Assembly (NCBI RefSeq): GCF_020784725.1
Contig: NZ_JAJGTZ010000026.1
Coordinates: 62,001 to 126,000 of the forward strand
From: Limosilactobacillus reuteri
GTDB taxonomy: Bacteria > Bacillota > Bacilli > Lactobacillales > Lactobacillaceae
Length of the DNA stretch: 64,000 bases
Reading direction: 5' to 3'
This document shows, piece by piece, positions 43,678 through 51,721 of this stretch (the stretch's first letter is position 1; each line of letters opens with the position of its first letter). Under the pieces are notes generated by a model, which was not told the DNA's origin, did no database searches, and was given only the letters and a program-made list of their open reading frames with translations. Position numbers and translations under genes: made by a program.

Positions 43678-43995
43678 CTACATTTTAACTTTAATTACTT
43701 CCTCATCTCTGAACGTGAATTGTAGGTAGCGATTAAAGCTAATAATTTCTCAGAGTATTTACAAAACCACCATATGTGTTAGGCAATTTCACTACTTATT
43801 GCTCAATTTGAGTCAGGAGAGCAGTTTTGCCAGATCCGCGTAAACCCGTAATGAAAATTACTCGATTAGGATCATCATATGCAATTGCTTGGGCAACTGA
43901 AATAGGACTTTCAAAATCACTTTGATAGTTGGGAAGGATAATTTGAGGGGGGTACCGAAGCTTGGGTCAAATGGATTCTTTAGCTGATTGATCCC
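43678..43995 (-). pseudogene. frameshifted and deleted AAA-ATPase gene
   Basis: Minus strand. NPFDPSFGT is read in one frame up to a run of six C, after which PPQIILPNYQSDFESPI continues in another, i.e. a frameshift. Then comes VIFITGLRGSGKTALLTQIE with an intact Walker A, ending at a stop. The central part is missing and a C-terminal tail (EIISFNRYLQFTFRDEEVIK) follows with stops. No start codon remains. It represents a P-loop ATPase of the archaeal-ATPase type common in lactobacilli. Confidence 0.8.
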
Positions 43996-44095
43996 TTATT
44001 TTTACATTTTGATTTTATTATACATTTTGAAGTAATTTTTTGCTCCTAAATTGATCTTTCTGGATATAATTAAAGTAAAAGCGAGGTAAGGAGAA

Positions 44096-44419
44096 ATGAA
44101 TAATATCTCTAAAAGCGATTGGCAATTATTTAACAAGTTGCTCCCAAAATGGCAAGAAAGATATATAAATCGCCTTAATCAGGAATACAAGAAAATATTA
44201 GATAGTGATGATTCGCCATCAAATAAATTTTGGAAGCTGGAAAAACGAATAAAAGCGGATCGAAAATCGCCGGGGGTTATGGTTGAAGTATCGAAGAGAT
44301 CCGTGTTTCAAACTTTACTGCAGTTAATATTAGAGAAAGTAATTACAGATGAAGATTTAAATGGCTTCAGCGAAGAATTAAGAGATGGGATTGATGACGT
44401 TGTTAAGCGACTAGGTTAA
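44096..44419 (+). CDS. hypothetical protein, 107 aa
   Basis: Not recognised. 107 aa, soluble and highly charged, mostly helical by composition (MNNISKSDWQLFNKLLPKWQ at the start, FSEELRDGIDDVVKRLG at the end). A good ribosome site (AAGGAG) and a TATAAT at 44065-44070 upstream plus a strong terminator downstream indicate a genuine single-gene unit. Confidence 0.7.
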   Translation: MNNISKSDWQLFNKLLPKWQERYINRLNQEYKKILDSDDSPSNKFWKLEKRIKADRKSPGVMVEVSKRSVFQTLLQLILEKVITDEDLNGFSEELRDGIDDVVKRLG

Positions 44420-44537
44420 TCTAAAATTTCGAGAATCTTGATGGGTAATAACAGTAAATAGCTAAAATGGAGCTTACTTACCTAGAAATAGGTAAAGAAC
44501 AGAGACTGATCTCCCCGCAATGGAATAAATTTTGATA

Positions 44538-44593
44538 AAAAGCCAAGTAATTACTAAATTCTTTAGAGAAGGTGGTTGTTGCTTGGCTTTTAA
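44538..44593 (+). terminator. terminator after the 107-aa gene
   Basis: AAAAGCCAAG (44538-44547) pairs perfectly with CTTGGCTTTT (44582-44591); long 34-nt loop. Confidence 0.8.
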
Positions 44594-44746
44594 TATTATG
44601 AATATCCTATAACTAATCTTCTTAAAATTAATTAACCGCATTAATTTTTTGTAAATGCAGTATCTTGTTCACATATGAATTCTATATAATAAAAGCAGAA
44701 AATAATTGATACAAAATAGAAAGTCCAGATATAAGGGAGGTTAGTT

Positions 44747-45073
44747 ATGAACAGGAAACAACATTAGAAACCATTTTACTGCCGCCCATGGCTATAAATA
44801 GTAGTTGCCCTATTACTAGTTGGTGGTGGATGGTTTATTAGTAACCATAATCAGGCACAGAAAACTCACGAGGATTCAGTCGCTAAAGCAACCAAAGAAT
44901 TAGATAAGAAGAAAAAGTCGACAAAAGAATCTAAGGACAAAGGGAAAGATAGTTCTACAATGTATTGTTACTTGCCAGGGCAATATCCAGATCCTGGAAT
45001 TGTTCCTGAAAATCTGGTTTATTTCGATTCATTAGTTGATGCCCAAGCAGCTGGATATCGGACACATCAATAA
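44747..45073 (+). pseudogene. membrane-anchored sunset/Ada-zinc-like protein, nonsense-broken
   Basis: 109-codon frame with a proper ribosome site (AAGGGAGG) and ATG, but in-frame TAG at codon 7 (44765-44767) and TAA at codon 17 (44795-44797). Read through, it encodes a membrane anchor (IVVALLLVGGGWFIS), a Lys/Ser/Asp-rich linker and a small domain with YCYLPGQYPDPG and YFDSLVDAQAAGYR, like the zinc-binding end domain of Ada ('sunset' type). TATAAT at 44685-44690. No good start lies after the second stop before the anchor. Confidence 0.75.
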
Positions 45074-45076
45074 AAC

Positions 45077-45120
45077 AAGAGTGCTATACAAAAAGTTAAT
45101 TTGTACACACTCTTTTTATT
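45077..45120. terminator. bidirectional terminator between convergent genes
   Basis: AAGAGTG (45077-45083) with CACTCTT (45108-45114), inner TACAAA/TTTGTA; T-run on the plus side and A-run in the stop region serving the minus-strand gene. Confidence 0.7.
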
Positions 45121-45973
45121 ATCCGAGAAACTTATCATATTCATCATCAGTTAAATTATATTTTTCAATGACCTTTTGTTTAACGATCGCTGGTTTAATA
45201 TTGAGTTCATAAAGAGAGTCAATTAGCTTTTTTATGTCTTCCCTTTTTGCTTTTGCCATCCCTTCTTCTCGTGCTTCCCTTTTAGCGTCCATTAAATTTA
45301 ATTCGTACTTCATAAAGCCATTTCTCCTTTCTGGATCTTGTTTGACTTTATCAATTTCATCTTGAATTTGAGCAATAAATCTACCCTTATTGTCGCCTTG
45401 ATTACTCATTAAAGCAAGGAAACTCTTAATTGGTTCATCACTTTTATCAAATTTTTTAGCAAGGGCATTAAAAATAACGACAGTCCGATTATCACCAAAT
45501 TTCAGGTTATGGTCTCTAGTGCAAGTAAGATTAAATTCATATCGTGCCCATCCCTGCTTAAAATAATCAAAATTGCAGAACATAATAACATAAGTAGGGT
45601 AGTCTTTGAGTACTGAATAATCGTCTCCGGGTCTTAATAGCCCATGATCAACCTGTTCTTGATAGTAACGCAACCGTGCTGGTAAGTTATTTTGGTTATT
45701 AACTTGCATCTCAATGACAATGATATTATTTTTATCATCACGGACATAGACATCAAAGCGAACGCGATGGGCACCAACGATACTAATATCTTTTTGGGTG
45801 TCTAACTGGATAATCTCTTTTGCTTTAAGGTTTGGCAGAGCCCTATTAATTAACTCTAAGCATATTTCTTTATTTTGCATTACTAGTCCAAACATTGGAT
45901 CACTAGTAATTGTCATCTTTTGCCACTTGTCATAGATTAAGGCAATTTGTTCTTCGCGTGATAGATTATTCAT
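45119..45973 (-). CDS. Rpn/PD-(D/E)XK transposase-like nuclease
   Basis: 284-aa member of the Rpn (recombination-promoting nuclease, formerly transposase_31/PDDEXK_2) family. Contains DPMFGLVMQNKEICLELINR, the nuclease core with VRFDVYVRDD and VIEMQ, and the tail repeat-like region DAKREAREEGMAKAKRE. AAGGAG site. These proteins are common in mobile or variable regions; Rpn proteins in E. coli are DNases tied to phage defence and recombination. Confidence 0.88.
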   Translation of the reverse strand: MNNLSREEQIALIYDKWQKMTITSDPMFGLVMQNKEICLELINRALPNLKAKEIIQLDTQKDISIVGAHRVRFDVYVRDDKNNIIVIEMQVNNQNNLPARLRYYQEQVDHGLLRPGDDYSVLKDYPTYVIMFCNFDYFKQGWARYEFNLTCTRDHNLKFGDNRTVVIFNALAKKFDKSDEPIKSFLALMSNQGDNKGRFIAQIQDEIDKVKQDPERRNGFMKYELNLMDAKREAREEGMAKAKREDIKKLIDSLYELNIKPAIVKQKVIEKYNLTDDEYDKFLG

Positions 45974-46138
45974 GAATTTACTCCTTAAGAATTTTTGCTT
46001 CTAAAAGAATATATACGTAAATAATCTATTTTTGCACCAAAAAATTTAGCCTTCCTTACTTTGAATCTCCGCTTAGAACAAAGAAGAATTAGTATTAATA
46101 GATTTTTGGTTAATATTTTTTACTACAAAGCAAACTTT

Positions 46139-46167
46139 TTGTACCTTATCCATCATTTAAGTTACAC
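46139..46167 (+). promoter_or_regulatory. promoter of the oxidoreductase gene
   Basis: TTGTAC (46139-46144), 17-bp spacer, TTACAC (46162-46167). Confidence 0.45.
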
Positions 46168-46202
46168 TTGATTCAATAATGGAAGAATCTGGAGGGATAA
46201 GC

Positions 46203-47528
46203 ATGAAAAAGTACGATGATATTTTAATTGGGTCTGGGCCTGCAGCTTATAAGATGTCTAATCTCCTAGCTAAAACTGATCGCAAAGTTTTAGTAATTGA
46301 GGGTTTCGAATACGGAGGAACCTGTCCTAATTACGGATGTGAGCCGAAGATTTTTCTAGAAGGAGCTGTTCGGACCGTCCTTCAATCTCAACAACTTCTT
46401 GGACGAGGAATTAGTCAGCCAGCAAAATTAAACTGGGAAGAGTTGATGCGGACAAAGCTTAATCGTTTTGATCCATGGCCAGCTGAAACTCGTGCAACTA
46501 TTGAAAAGACCCACGATGTTGAAGATGGGTATGCAAGTTTCGTTAATAACCATACTATTACTGTAAACGGTCACCAATACCAGGCTGATAATATTATCAT
46601 TGTGACAGGTCAAACGCCAAATATTCTGGCTATTCCCGGTAAAGAATATCTTCATACCAGTTATGATCTGCTTTCATTAAAAGAACTTCCCCAGCGAATT
46701 ACGATAATCGGTGCTGGCTTTGTGGGCCTAGAGTTAGCAACCCTTGTAGCAGCTACCGGCGCTGAAGTAACAATCGTTGTTCATTCCGATCGTGTTCTCC
46801 GTGAATTTACCAAGGCAGAAGATAAAATGTTAGTTAGTGCGATGAAACAACGAGGAATAAAATTCAGTTTTAATACTGATACCCAAAAAGTAAGTCAAGG
46901 GAAAGATGGGTTGCTTGTTACGACTGATCAGGACGAAATACAGACTGACTATGTTCTTGATGCAACTGGTCGTCATCCAAATATCGAAAAATTAGCGCTT
47001 GAAAATACTGATATTGAATATAATCGTCATGGTATTAATGTCGACGGTCACTTAATGACAACGGTTGACGGTGTGTACGCAATTGGGGATGTTGTTAATC
47101 GGAAACAACCTAAATTAACACCGGTTGCTGAATTTGAAGGTCAATATCTTTTTGACTACTTAACTGGTAAAACAGATCAAGATATTGTTTATCCAACAAT
47201 TGGACAAGCGGCTTTTACATTCCCAGAAGTAGCTCGCGCCGGTGTTAATCCCGATGATGTTGCTGACGACTCACAGTATCAAGTGAAGACAGTTGCGCTG
47301 AAATACAGTAGTCTTTACGCTGGTCAAAATGATCAAGCTAGTACCCTTACTTTAGTCTTTAAAGATCAACAACTAGTAGGAGCAAGTGAAGTTGGCGATT
47401 ATGCGGCTGATGATATTAATAACTTTTTGCCAATTATTGGTCTAAAGATTAGCGGGGATGAGTATCGCCAAAAAGTGATGGCAATTTATCCAACGTTAGG
47501 CGATAAGGTTGCAGGGCTATTACCATAA
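46203..47528 (+). CDS. FAD disulfide oxidoreductase, glutathione-reductase-like, altered dyad
   Basis: 441-aa class I pyridine-nucleotide disulfide oxidoreductase. Start at 46203 behind GGAGGGA; in-frame upstream ATG at 46179 lacks a site. FAD loop GSGPAAYK (10-17), redox-active Cys41 and Cys46 in GGTCPNYGCEPK, NAD(P) loop IIGAGFVGLELAT, second FAD motif YAIGDVVNRK. The dimer-partner motif HPTxxE reads YPTLGD (Tyr429, Asp434), so the usual proton-transfer His and Glu are both changed. Substrate unknown: glutathione, gamma-glutamylcysteine or another disulfide. Confidence 0.85.
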   Translation: MKKYDDILIGSGPAAYKMSNLLAKTDRKVLVIEGFEYGGTCPNYGCEPKIFLEGAVRTVLQSQQLLGRGISQPAKLNWEELMRTKLNRFDPWPAETRATIEKTHDVEDGYASFVNNHTITVNGHQYQADNIIIVTGQTPNILAIPGKEYLHTSYDLLSLKELPQRITIIGAGFVGLELATLVAATGAEVTIVVHSDRVLREFTKAEDKMLVSAMKQRGIKFSFNTDTQKVSQGKDGLLVTTDQDEIQTDYVLDATGRHPNIEKLALENTDIEYNRHGINVDGHLMTTVDGVYAIGDVVNRKQPKLTPVAEFEGQYLFDYLTGKTDQDIVYPTIGQAAFTFPEVARAGVNPDDVADDSQYQVKTVALKYSSLYAGQNDQASTLTLVFKDQQLVGASEVGDYAADDINNFLPIIGLKISGDEYRQKVMAIYPTLGDKVAGLLP

Positions 47529-47532
47529 ATAC

Positions 47533-47574
47533 TAAAAAATCTCTTCTATGTAAGTTTGAAGAGATTTTTTTAGT
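47533..47574 (+). terminator. terminator of the oxidoreductase gene
   Basis: AAAAAATCTCTTC pairs with GAAGAGATTTTTTT around a 12-nt loop; runs directly into a T-tract. Confidence 0.9.
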
Positions 47575-47626
47575 ATTTGTCATATAGTACAATACAAATA
47601 CAAACTTAAAAGTTAGGGTATTATAA

Positions 47627-48181
47627 ATGACAATATTTGTAATTCTATTAATCTATAAATTCATTAAAGGAACATTTGAATATGAAAAGGTAACGCGGTT
47701 TGAGTTGGTAATTCTTCCTATTTATTCTGCGATTATGATGGTCTTGAGCTTAGAAAACGTTAGATCTTTAACAGCATTTGGCCTTACAATTATTCTTTTA
47801 ATCCTCGGAGGTTCAATTGGTTTTCTTCAAGCTAGTCAGACGCAAATCAAGGATACCAACAAACTAGATTCCCATCAGCGACCGATTTTGAAGGTTAAGA
47901 GAAATTGGCCGTATCTTGTGGGCTGGCTTGTTTCATTTGCAATTGGAATCAGCGTTGAAGTATTTTATGGGGCCCATATTAATGCGGAAGAAATTTCCAG
48001 CGAATTATTTGAAGAAGTTCTTAAAGATCTATCTGTAATTGCCTTTTTCGGAGGGCATAATTCTTGGTTTGTGTGGGTCTTGAATGTCGCAACTAGTTTT
48101 ACTTATGGTGCTTGTTTAATGATTCGTTATCCTAAGATTCGTGAAGCAGTGCGACGACGAAAAAGTAAAGATAGGTACTAA
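47627..48181 (+). CDS. four-helix membrane protein, paralogue of 51722
   Basis: 184-aa membrane protein of unknown function with about four hydrophobic segments and a basic C-terminus. Shares with the 189-aa gene at 51722 the order FIKGTF, IPIY, a central Trp-Tyr/Leu segment, a late Glu-rich loop and (I)R(H)YPxIxEA near the end. Weak ribosome site. Function unknown. Confidence 0.75.
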   Translation: MTIFVILLIYKFIKGTFEYEKVTRFELVILPIYSAIMMVLSLENVRSLTAFGLTIILLILGGSIGFLQASQTQIKDTNKLDSHQRPILKVKRNWPYLVGWLVSFAIGISVEVFYGAHINAEEISSELFEEVLKDLSVIAFFGGHNSWFVWVLNVATSFTYGACLMIRYPKIREAVRRRKSKDRY

Positions 48182-48253
48182 TTTGATCCTTTAATCATAA
48201 TTTCGTGCTAGACTTTAGTAAGAAACTTATTGTAATTTAGGAGGGATCATCTA

Positions 48254-48907
48254 ATGGAATTACAAGATGCAATTAATCAACGTCATTCAATTCGTCAATT
48301 TACAGATAAACCAGTCGAAAAAAAGACGATCACCAAAATTGTTGAATTAGCTCAACGTGCTCCATCATGGGTAAATTCGCAACCGTGGCAAGTATATTGT
48401 GCAATGGGCGAGACGTTACAAAAAATAAAAGATGCTTATCATGAACAAGATATTGCCGGTAAACAAGGAAATTCCGATTTGCCAGTGATGAGTCGTGAAG
48501 ATTGGGATCCGCAAACTCAAGCTAACATGAAACAGTGGCGTTCTGGGATTGTTCATCACTTTGCTAATTTTGATGTAGCACATGAAAACATGACGAATGC
48601 TAGTAATACTTTATATAATTCACCAGTCATTCTGTACATTACCATTCCGAAAGCCTCACCAGATTGGTCAATTTTTGATGCTGGTTTATTTGCAGAAAAT
48701 ATCATGTTAGCCGCAACTGCTTATGGCTTGGGAACGATTCCAACTTATAATAGTGTCCGCTTCCCAACAATTCTTCACCAAACTTTAGGTGTACCAGAAG
48801 ATGAGCGATTCATTGTTGGAATTTCACTTGGTTATCAAGCTGACACGACAATTAATAGCTATCATTCAGAGCGTCGTCCCGTAGATGAAATTTTACATTT
48901 TAATTAG
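48254..48907 (+). CDS. nitroreductase-family FMN oxidoreductase
   Basis: 217-aa FMN-dependent NAD(P)H oxidoreductase. N-terminal signature INQRHSIRQF (FMN phosphate Arg/Ser), APSWVNSQPW and the C-terminal GLGTIPTYNSVRFP. AGGAGG site. Close to the alkyltransferase gene, whose ATG lies 7 bases past its stop. Natural substrate unknown. Confidence 0.92.
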   Translation: MELQDAINQRHSIRQFTDKPVEKKTITKIVELAQRAPSWVNSQPWQVYCAMGETLQKIKDAYHEQDIAGKQGNSDLPVMSREDWDPQTQANMKQWRSGIVHHFANFDVAHENMTNASNTLYNSPVILYITIPKASPDWSIFDAGLFAENIMLAATAYGLGTIPTYNSVRFPTILHQTLGVPEDERFIVGISLGYQADTTINSYHSERRPVDEILHFN

Positions 48908-48914
48908 GAATAAA

Positions 48915-49364
48915 ATGATTATTACTGTTAATTATTCTTCACCTTTAGGAACTATCAAGCTTCAAGCAGATGAGTTTGGTATTACTAGTGTAAAGTTTGG
49001 TGAGCAGGCGGGAAAAGATAGTTCTACTTCTGATAGCCCCGTAATCAAAATTGCTATTAAATGGTTAGACGATTATTTCCTGGGAAATGTTCCTTCAACG
49101 TTTCCTAAGTTCCATTTAATTGGTACTGATTTTCAACAGAAAGTATGGCAACAATTAAGAAAGATTCCTTATGGGGAAACGACAACTTATGGACAACTGG
49201 CTAAGAGTCTCAATACTAGTCCACGAGCAGTAGGGAATGCTGTTGGAAAAAATCCAATCTTACTCTTTATCCCATGTCATCGTGTTTTAGGACAAAATGG
49301 AAAGTTAACGGGTTATAGTGGTGGCTTAGAACGTAAAAAGAGATTATTAATGATGGAAAACTGA
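48915..49364 (+). CDS. ogt: methylated-DNA-protein cysteine methyltransferase
   Basis: 149-aa suicide repair protein removing O6-alkyl groups from guanine. Start at ATG 48915 (MIITVNYSSPLGTIKL) behind AGGAAT; an ATG at 48885 inside the nitroreductase gene is in frame but gives a non-family N-terminus. Active-site motif FIPCHRVLG with helix-turn-helix YGQLAKSLNTSPRAVGNAVG. Likely co-transcribed with the nitroreductase gene. Confidence 0.95.
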   Translation: MIITVNYSSPLGTIKLQADEFGITSVKFGEQAGKDSSTSDSPVIKIAIKWLDDYFLGNVPSTFPKFHLIGTDFQQKVWQQLRKIPYGETTTYGQLAKSLNTSPRAVGNAVGKNPILLFIPCHRVLGQNGKLTGYSGGLERKKRLLMMEN

Positions 49365-49596
49365 ATTTGTTAAGGAAGAAGCAAAGAATATACTTGAATC
49401 CTTTAATAAGAAGTTGGGAGTCCAACCCATGGCAACAAGGAAATAGCTTTGGGATAAGGAAGGCCCTTACTCCTAATAATAATGCGGTTGCAGCAAAGAA
49501 AAAACAATAATACTAGTAAAATGCTAAGCGTGTATTTATCAATGCTAGTATGAATAATGATGGAACGACATTTAAAATGGTTGGTAATTAAAAATG

Positions 49597-49637
49597 ATCC
49601 CTTGCTTTCAGTATTGATGATGGCAAGGGATTTTTAA
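49597..49637 (+). terminator. terminator before the amidase gene
   Basis: ATCCCTTGC (49597-49605) pairs perfectly with GCAAGGGAT (49623-49631), followed by TTTTT. Confidence 0.88.
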
Positions 49638-49687
49638 CTTTACTTATAAATAATTAGTTTTTTCCTACAAAATTCAAATTTATTCGT

Positions 49688-49693
49688 TACAAT
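49688..49693 (+). promoter_or_regulatory. -10 box right before the amidase start (leaderless candidate)
   Basis: TACAAT ends 7 bases before the ATG at 49701, so transcription would begin at or beside the start codon. No Shine-Dalgarno sequence lies between. Confidence 0.5.
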
Positions 49694-49700
49694 AACTAGT

Positions 49701-50624
49701 ATGGCAAAGAGAGAGAAAAAACAAAATTTAATATATCTATCACTTATTATAATCGCAGCAGCAATAATCGGTGGGAGTTGGGTTTATTCTCATCATACAA
49801 AGGAGATCAGTAATTCGTATGCTGTTAGTGAAACGGCCGCGTTAAACAGTGGTGCAAAAGTATATAATTCACTTTCTGCAATTCGACGTGTCAATCTCCC
49901 TGATCAAGCATTAGTTAAGGTCAATCGCTACTATTTGACTTCTAATGATAACGATGATACTTACGCACGGATTAACTATAATGGAAAAAATTATTTTGTT
50001 CGGGTCGCCGATATTGAGTTGCAAATGAACAACGAAATTAATAATTACCTTGCTCAATCTGGTCTTCCACACGCTAAAGTTACTAAACAAATTTCAAGTA
50101 TATTTGAACAACGCGGGTATAGTACTTCATCAGGAAATCCTCGTGGGGTCGTAATTCACGATACTGGGAATGAAAATTCAACGATTAGTAGTGAAGTAGC
50201 TTATATGAAGCAATATTATAGTTCAACTAGAGTGTTTGTTCATACATTTATTGATAATCAGCAAATTTTGAATATCGCTGATACAAAATATATGGCAGAA
50301 GGTGCAGGACCAAATGCTAATCCATACTTTGTCCAGTTTGAAATGCCTCATGAATATACTGCAGCTTCTTTTGCAAACCAACTTGGCAACGCTGCTTACT
50401 ATACAGCTTATATTTTAAAACAGAATAATTTACCCGTGACTGAAGGAACCAAAGATGGCGGTGGAACTGTTTGGACACATGCAATGATTTCAAGTTATCT
50501 TGGTGGAACTGATCACGAAGACCCAATCTCTTATTGGTCGACATCGGCTCGTAAGCTATTTGGAACTACTTATAATATTAATAACTTTGTTGAATTGGTC
50601 CAGGCTTATTACAATCAAATGTGA
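49701..50624 (+). CDS. N-acetylmuramoyl-L-alanine amidase (amidase_2)
   Basis: 307-aa cell wall hydrolase. N-terminal membrane segment (NLIYLSLIIIAAAIIGGSWV), a linker with SH3-like features (SAIRRVNLPDQALVKVNRYY), then an amidase_2 domain with zinc ligands in GVVIHDTGNE and THAMISSYLGGTDHEDP. Unlike its neighbours it has no ribosome site; TACAAT sits 7 bases before the ATG. Confidence 0.9.
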   Translation: MAKREKKQNLIYLSLIIIAAAIIGGSWVYSHHTKEISNSYAVSETAALNSGAKVYNSLSAIRRVNLPDQALVKVNRYYLTSNDNDDTYARINYNGKNYFVRVADIELQMNNEINNYLAQSGLPHAKVTKQISSIFEQRGYSTSSGNPRGVVIHDTGNENSTISSEVAYMKQYYSSTRVFVHTFIDNQQILNIADTKYMAEGAGPNANPYFVQFEMPHEYTAASFANQLGNAAYYTAYILKQNNLPVTEGTKDGGGTVWTHAMISSYLGGTDHEDPISYWSTSARKLFGTTYNINNFVELVQAYYNQM

Positions 50625-50632
50625 GTAAAAAT

Positions 50633-51079
50633 CTATTTTTTGATTTGTTGATTAATTGAGCGAATTTCTTTTTTTATCGAGTACCAATTAAGAAGCCAAA
50701 TTATGGCATAAATTACAATAAAGATAAGTGTGAAAATAGCAAAATTAATCCAAGTCAGTGGGAACCAACCGCATAGGATTGCTAATGGCGCAAAGCCTGC
50801 ATAGTAAGCACAAAAATTAATGATCGTTTTCTTTAGCAGTGACCAATTTTTTAATTCAAAAATTAAACTACCGAACCCAAAAACACAGCCAATTAGCATC
50901 CATAAAATAACAGAAACAGTTACACTGTTAAGGGGATGGGCGAATTGGTTAACAAAATTAGGGGATGAGGGGTAGTAAGTGGTACTGCCATTAAGATAGT
51001 TGAAAACTAAAGAGATCGCTAGACCAAGTAGAACCCCGATCGCTGAGAAACCGATAGTATATTTGATATATTTTTTCAT
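50633..51079 (-). CDS. DUF3021 membrane protein
   Basis: 148-aa protein with four hydrophobic segments (IGVLLGLAISLVFNYL, VSVILWMLIGCVFGFGSLIF, CAYYAGFAPLAILCGWF, FAIFTLIFIVIYAIIWLLN). DUF3021 proteins are the regular partners of LytTR regulators, and here it overlaps the LytTR gene by four bases. The protein probably restrains the regulator at the membrane. Confidence 0.88.
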   Translation of the reverse strand: MKKYIKYTIGFSAIGVLLGLAISLVFNYLNGSTTYYPSSPNFVNQFAHPLNSVTVSVILWMLIGCVFGFGSLIFELKNWSLLKKTIINFCAYYAGFAPLAILCGWFPLTWINFAIFTLIFIVIYAIIWLLNWYSIKKEIRSINQQIKK

Positions 51080-51519
51080 AGTCCTAACCTCGTTTTCAAA
51101 TTTTTGATTTTTCGTCGTGAAATCTGAATATGGTTACCATTCGTTAAAATTGCAGCTATTAATCCATTATCTAATAATTCAAGGTGATCAAGGTAATGGT
51201 AATTAAAAACAGTGCTGCCAGATGCTTCAATAAAGTCATTTGGAAGATTGCTTCTGAAATGGGATAACCGTTCACGATAAAAGTAAGTATGATCTTTTGT
51301 TGAAATTTTAGTACCAGTCTTAGCGACAGTTAATTCAAAGATATCCGAGAATTTAATGGGGATAATTTGGCCTACGTCATAACACCATAATACTGGTTCG
51401 GTACTTGTAAAACTTTTTAAGAGGTTACTAATTTGGGGATTCATTTCACGGACAAATAAATCGAGGTGTTCCTCTTCAATATTAGGGTCGATATGACAGT
51501 TTACTTTCATAGTTCCCAC
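51076..51519 (-). CDS. LytTR-domain transcription regulator
   Basis: 147-aa DNA-binding protein without a receiver domain. The C-terminal LytTR domain includes FSDIFELTVAKTGTKI, YRERLSHFRSNLPNDFIEAS and NGNHIQISRRKIKNLKTRL. Behind AAGGAAGTGGG. Member of the LytTR regulatory system class (LytTR plus membrane inhibitor). The region upstream holds two palindromes that may be its own operators. Confidence 0.9.
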   Translation of the reverse strand: MGTMKVNCHIDPNIEEEHLDLFVREMNPQISNLLKSFTSTEPVLWCYDVGQIIPIKFSDIFELTVAKTGTKISTKDHTYFYRERLSHFRSNLPNDFIEASGSTVFNYHYLDHLELLDNGLIAAILTNGNHIQISRRKIKNLKTRLGL

Positions 51520-51528
51520 TTCCTTTCT

Positions 51529-51547
51529 AATCTAAGTATATTAGATT
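51529..51547. promoter_or_regulatory. inverted repeat upstream of the LytTR gene
   Basis: AATCTAA (51529-51535) and TTAGATT (51541-51547) around 5 bp, 10 bases from the LytTR start codon. Candidate operator. Confidence 0.45.
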
Positions 51548-51555
51548 TGCCATTA

Positions 51556-51579
51556 CATTTATTATATATATAATAAATG
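51556..51579. promoter_or_regulatory. perfect 24-bp palindrome in the divergent promoter region
   Basis: CATTTATTATATA and its complement form an uninterrupted 24-base palindrome (51556-51579) between the LytTR gene and the membrane protein at 51722. All A/T in the centre; a possible operator. Confidence 0.5.
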
Positions 51580-51721
51580 GTCAAAAATTTGCAACAGATG
51601 GTAAGATTCCTTAAATTATTGGTCGTTAGGTTTTTATGAAAAAATTCTTTCACTTTATTAAAAGTGTAATAGTGGAGAGTTATTAAAATCTATCTTATAT
51701 TTATATAAGGAGGAATGTTTA

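Larger units (their letters stand above)
49365..49700. other. intergenic stretch with a possible gene relic
   Basis: A 22-codon tail AKRVFINASMNNDGTTFKMV plus GN and stop (49523-49591) is preceded by in-frame stops and has no start: the look of a decayed gene end, directly before a strong terminator. The rest (49365-49520) is not recognisable. Confidence 0.4.
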
